DNA of 47,687 nt. Source: Cerasicoccus maritimus (GTDB lineage Bacteria > Verrucomicrobiota > Verrucomicrobiia > Opitutales > Cerasicoccaceae). Shown piece after piece: positions 47,061 to 47,687 of the stretch. Position 1 is the stretch's first letter; the number at the start of each line of letters is the position of its first letter. The position numbers and the translations under genes are program-made. Under the pieces are notes generated by a model. The model had not been told where the DNA came from. It searched no databases and was given only the letters and a program-made list of their open reading frames with translations. The stretch lies in the NCBI GenBank assembly GCA_031296935.1, contig JAVDPD010000018.1, positions 1 to 47,687 on the forward strand, written 5' to 3'.

Positions 47061-47222
47061 AATGGGGGAATCTTTACGGTTCTAACGGGATAGGTGCCGA
47101 TTAAAGGATTGTTCTGTGGCGCGTCAACTGGAAAAAGGCTTTTAAAGTGGTGGGTGGGTGCAGTGATTAGAGCACATTTCATCTAAGTTGGCCGATCAGG
47201 CCGCAGTGATTTTTTGTGTTCA

Positions 47223-47277
47223 GCAAGGCGGCTTGAGCGCGGCAGGCTTCCAGCCCGCTCAATCAATGCCGCCTTGC
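47223..47277. repeat. REP-like long hairpin
   Basis: GCAAGGCGGC (47223-47232) pairs with GCCGCCTTGC (47268-47277); inside, TTGAGCG (47233-47239) pairs with CGCTCAA (47256-47262), leaving a 5-base bulge on one side; the tip is GGCAGGCTTCCAGCC. The tip sequence resembles a repetitive palindrome I associate with Verrucomicrobia genomes, from memory only. Confidence 0.65.
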
Positions 47278-47368
47278 CCTGCTTCCAATCTCATCCCCAC
47301 CAAAATCAGCCGTCATTTTCAGGCCTTTTGCCCTTGAGAAAACTAGCTCGGCTTGATTACATTCTGTC

Positions 47369-47440
47369 GTCGTCGGTTGAGTTCATTTTTTCACACAAAT
47401 AGCTGTAAACAAGCTACTTGAACCTGCCGACGACTTTTTT
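47369..47440 (+). terminator. Terminator-like hairpin with T tract
   Basis: GTCGTCGG (47369-47376) pairs with CCGACGAC (47427-47434), immediately followed by six T residues (47435-47440). An inner TAGCT/AGCTA stem-loop lies within. No plus-strand gene is known to end here, so the transcript it would stop is not identified. Confidence 0.55.
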
Positions 47441-47516
47441 ATGCAATTTGCGGGCTAGTGTGGTGTCAGCGAAGTTTATCTCAAAATAATCTGTACTTTT
47501 TGCGGAGAGCCCATTC

Positions 47517-47687
47517 ATGCTCTTTTGGATGGAAACACGTGGACGTAATGTAGCAAAGATTGAGCTAAACACCGATGAGCTTGGGTATCTTCAAACCCTT
47601 CTTCGTCTCCTAATCTACCTCAGGGCGAATCGCGTCGTGCTCGTGCACTGATGCGGATGCATGAGGGGCTTAACAACAAGACCATCG
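47517..47687 (+). pseudogene. IS630-like transposase 5' end, frameshifted, cut by window edge
   Basis: From the ATG at 47517 the frame reads RNVAKIELNTDELGYLQTLL, like the start of IS630 transposases, and then stops at codon 45. A different frame continues the family pattern: SRRARALMRMHEGLNNKTI (the RARxxLxxxxGxSxxxIA helix-turn-helix part). The switch lies near 47605. It is either a decayed gene or one that uses frameshifting; the rest lies outside the window. Confidence 0.6.

Larger units (their letters stand above)
47061..47516. other. Gene-free stretch with folded elements
   Basis: No gene is seen between the large secreted protein and the transposase at the right edge. It contains a long two-part hairpin (47223-47277) and a terminator-like hairpin (47369-47440). 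The first part (47061-47222) is featureless and must hold the promoter of the secreted protein gene. Confidence 0.6.

Overview
The window looks like chromosomal DNA of a Verrucomicrobiota bacterium, probably an Opitutae or Puniceicoccales relative. This is inferred from gene content and protein style: VWA/YfbK-type and PA14-like secreted proteins, a Ni-type superoxide dismutase, a sigma factor next to a membrane VWA protein, and many scattered palindromes. No rRNA or tRNA gene, CRISPR array or prophage was seen.

The left third (about 830-15614) is a nitrate assimilation locus. A LysR regulator and a signal-peptide-less NrtA/NasS-like protein diverge from each other with almost no gap. After them come a periplasmic binding protein, a permease with an unusual ~200-residue coiled-coil insert, and two ATPases, one of which lacks the switch histidine. 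The reductase block follows: a fused DmsB-DmsC iron-sulfur/membrane protein, a molybdopterin nitrate reductase without a Tat signal, a siroheme nitrite reductase, and a CysJ-like diflavin reductase. I infer the route: nitrate import, membrane-linked reduction to nitrite, then NADPH-driven reduction to ammonium. Sigma-54-like -24/-12 elements lie in front of the NasS-like gene, nrtA and the DmsBC fusion, so nitrogen control through sigma-54 is likely.

The middle (15676-28803) holds housekeeping and membrane genes: a GNAT acetyltransferase, aroQ, a Nif3-like protein, coaD, a DUF456 protein, a large helical-repeat membrane protein, a TonB-like/PA14-like protein, a sodium:solute symporter, an ADP-ribosylglycohydrolase, a coiled-coil protein with a protease-like tail, and malate dehydrogenase with a clear terminator. 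A degraded stretch (28804-30260) then carries short repeats and remnants of IS630 and IS30 transposases.

The right part holds rsmA and mtaB, an ECF sigma factor with a large anti-sigma/Wzz-like/VWA fusion protein, a partner-switching cluster (kinase-GAF-PP2C fusion, response regulator, Hpt protein, divergent STAS protein), a low-molecular-weight phosphatase homologue, an exported Ni superoxide dismutase, a secreted BspA-like leucine-rich-repeat protein, enolase, an IS110 remnant, and a ~900-residue secreted protein with a duplicated N-terminal domain. The window ends inside a frameshifted IS630-like transposase.

The most unusual sequence-level signals are a 17-bp palindrome (consensus ACTYTGCANYGCAAAGY) found in or beside five genes, often placed in protein linkers, and a 161-bp hairpin element (656-816) with 15-bp terminal inverted repeats and a TAA target duplication.
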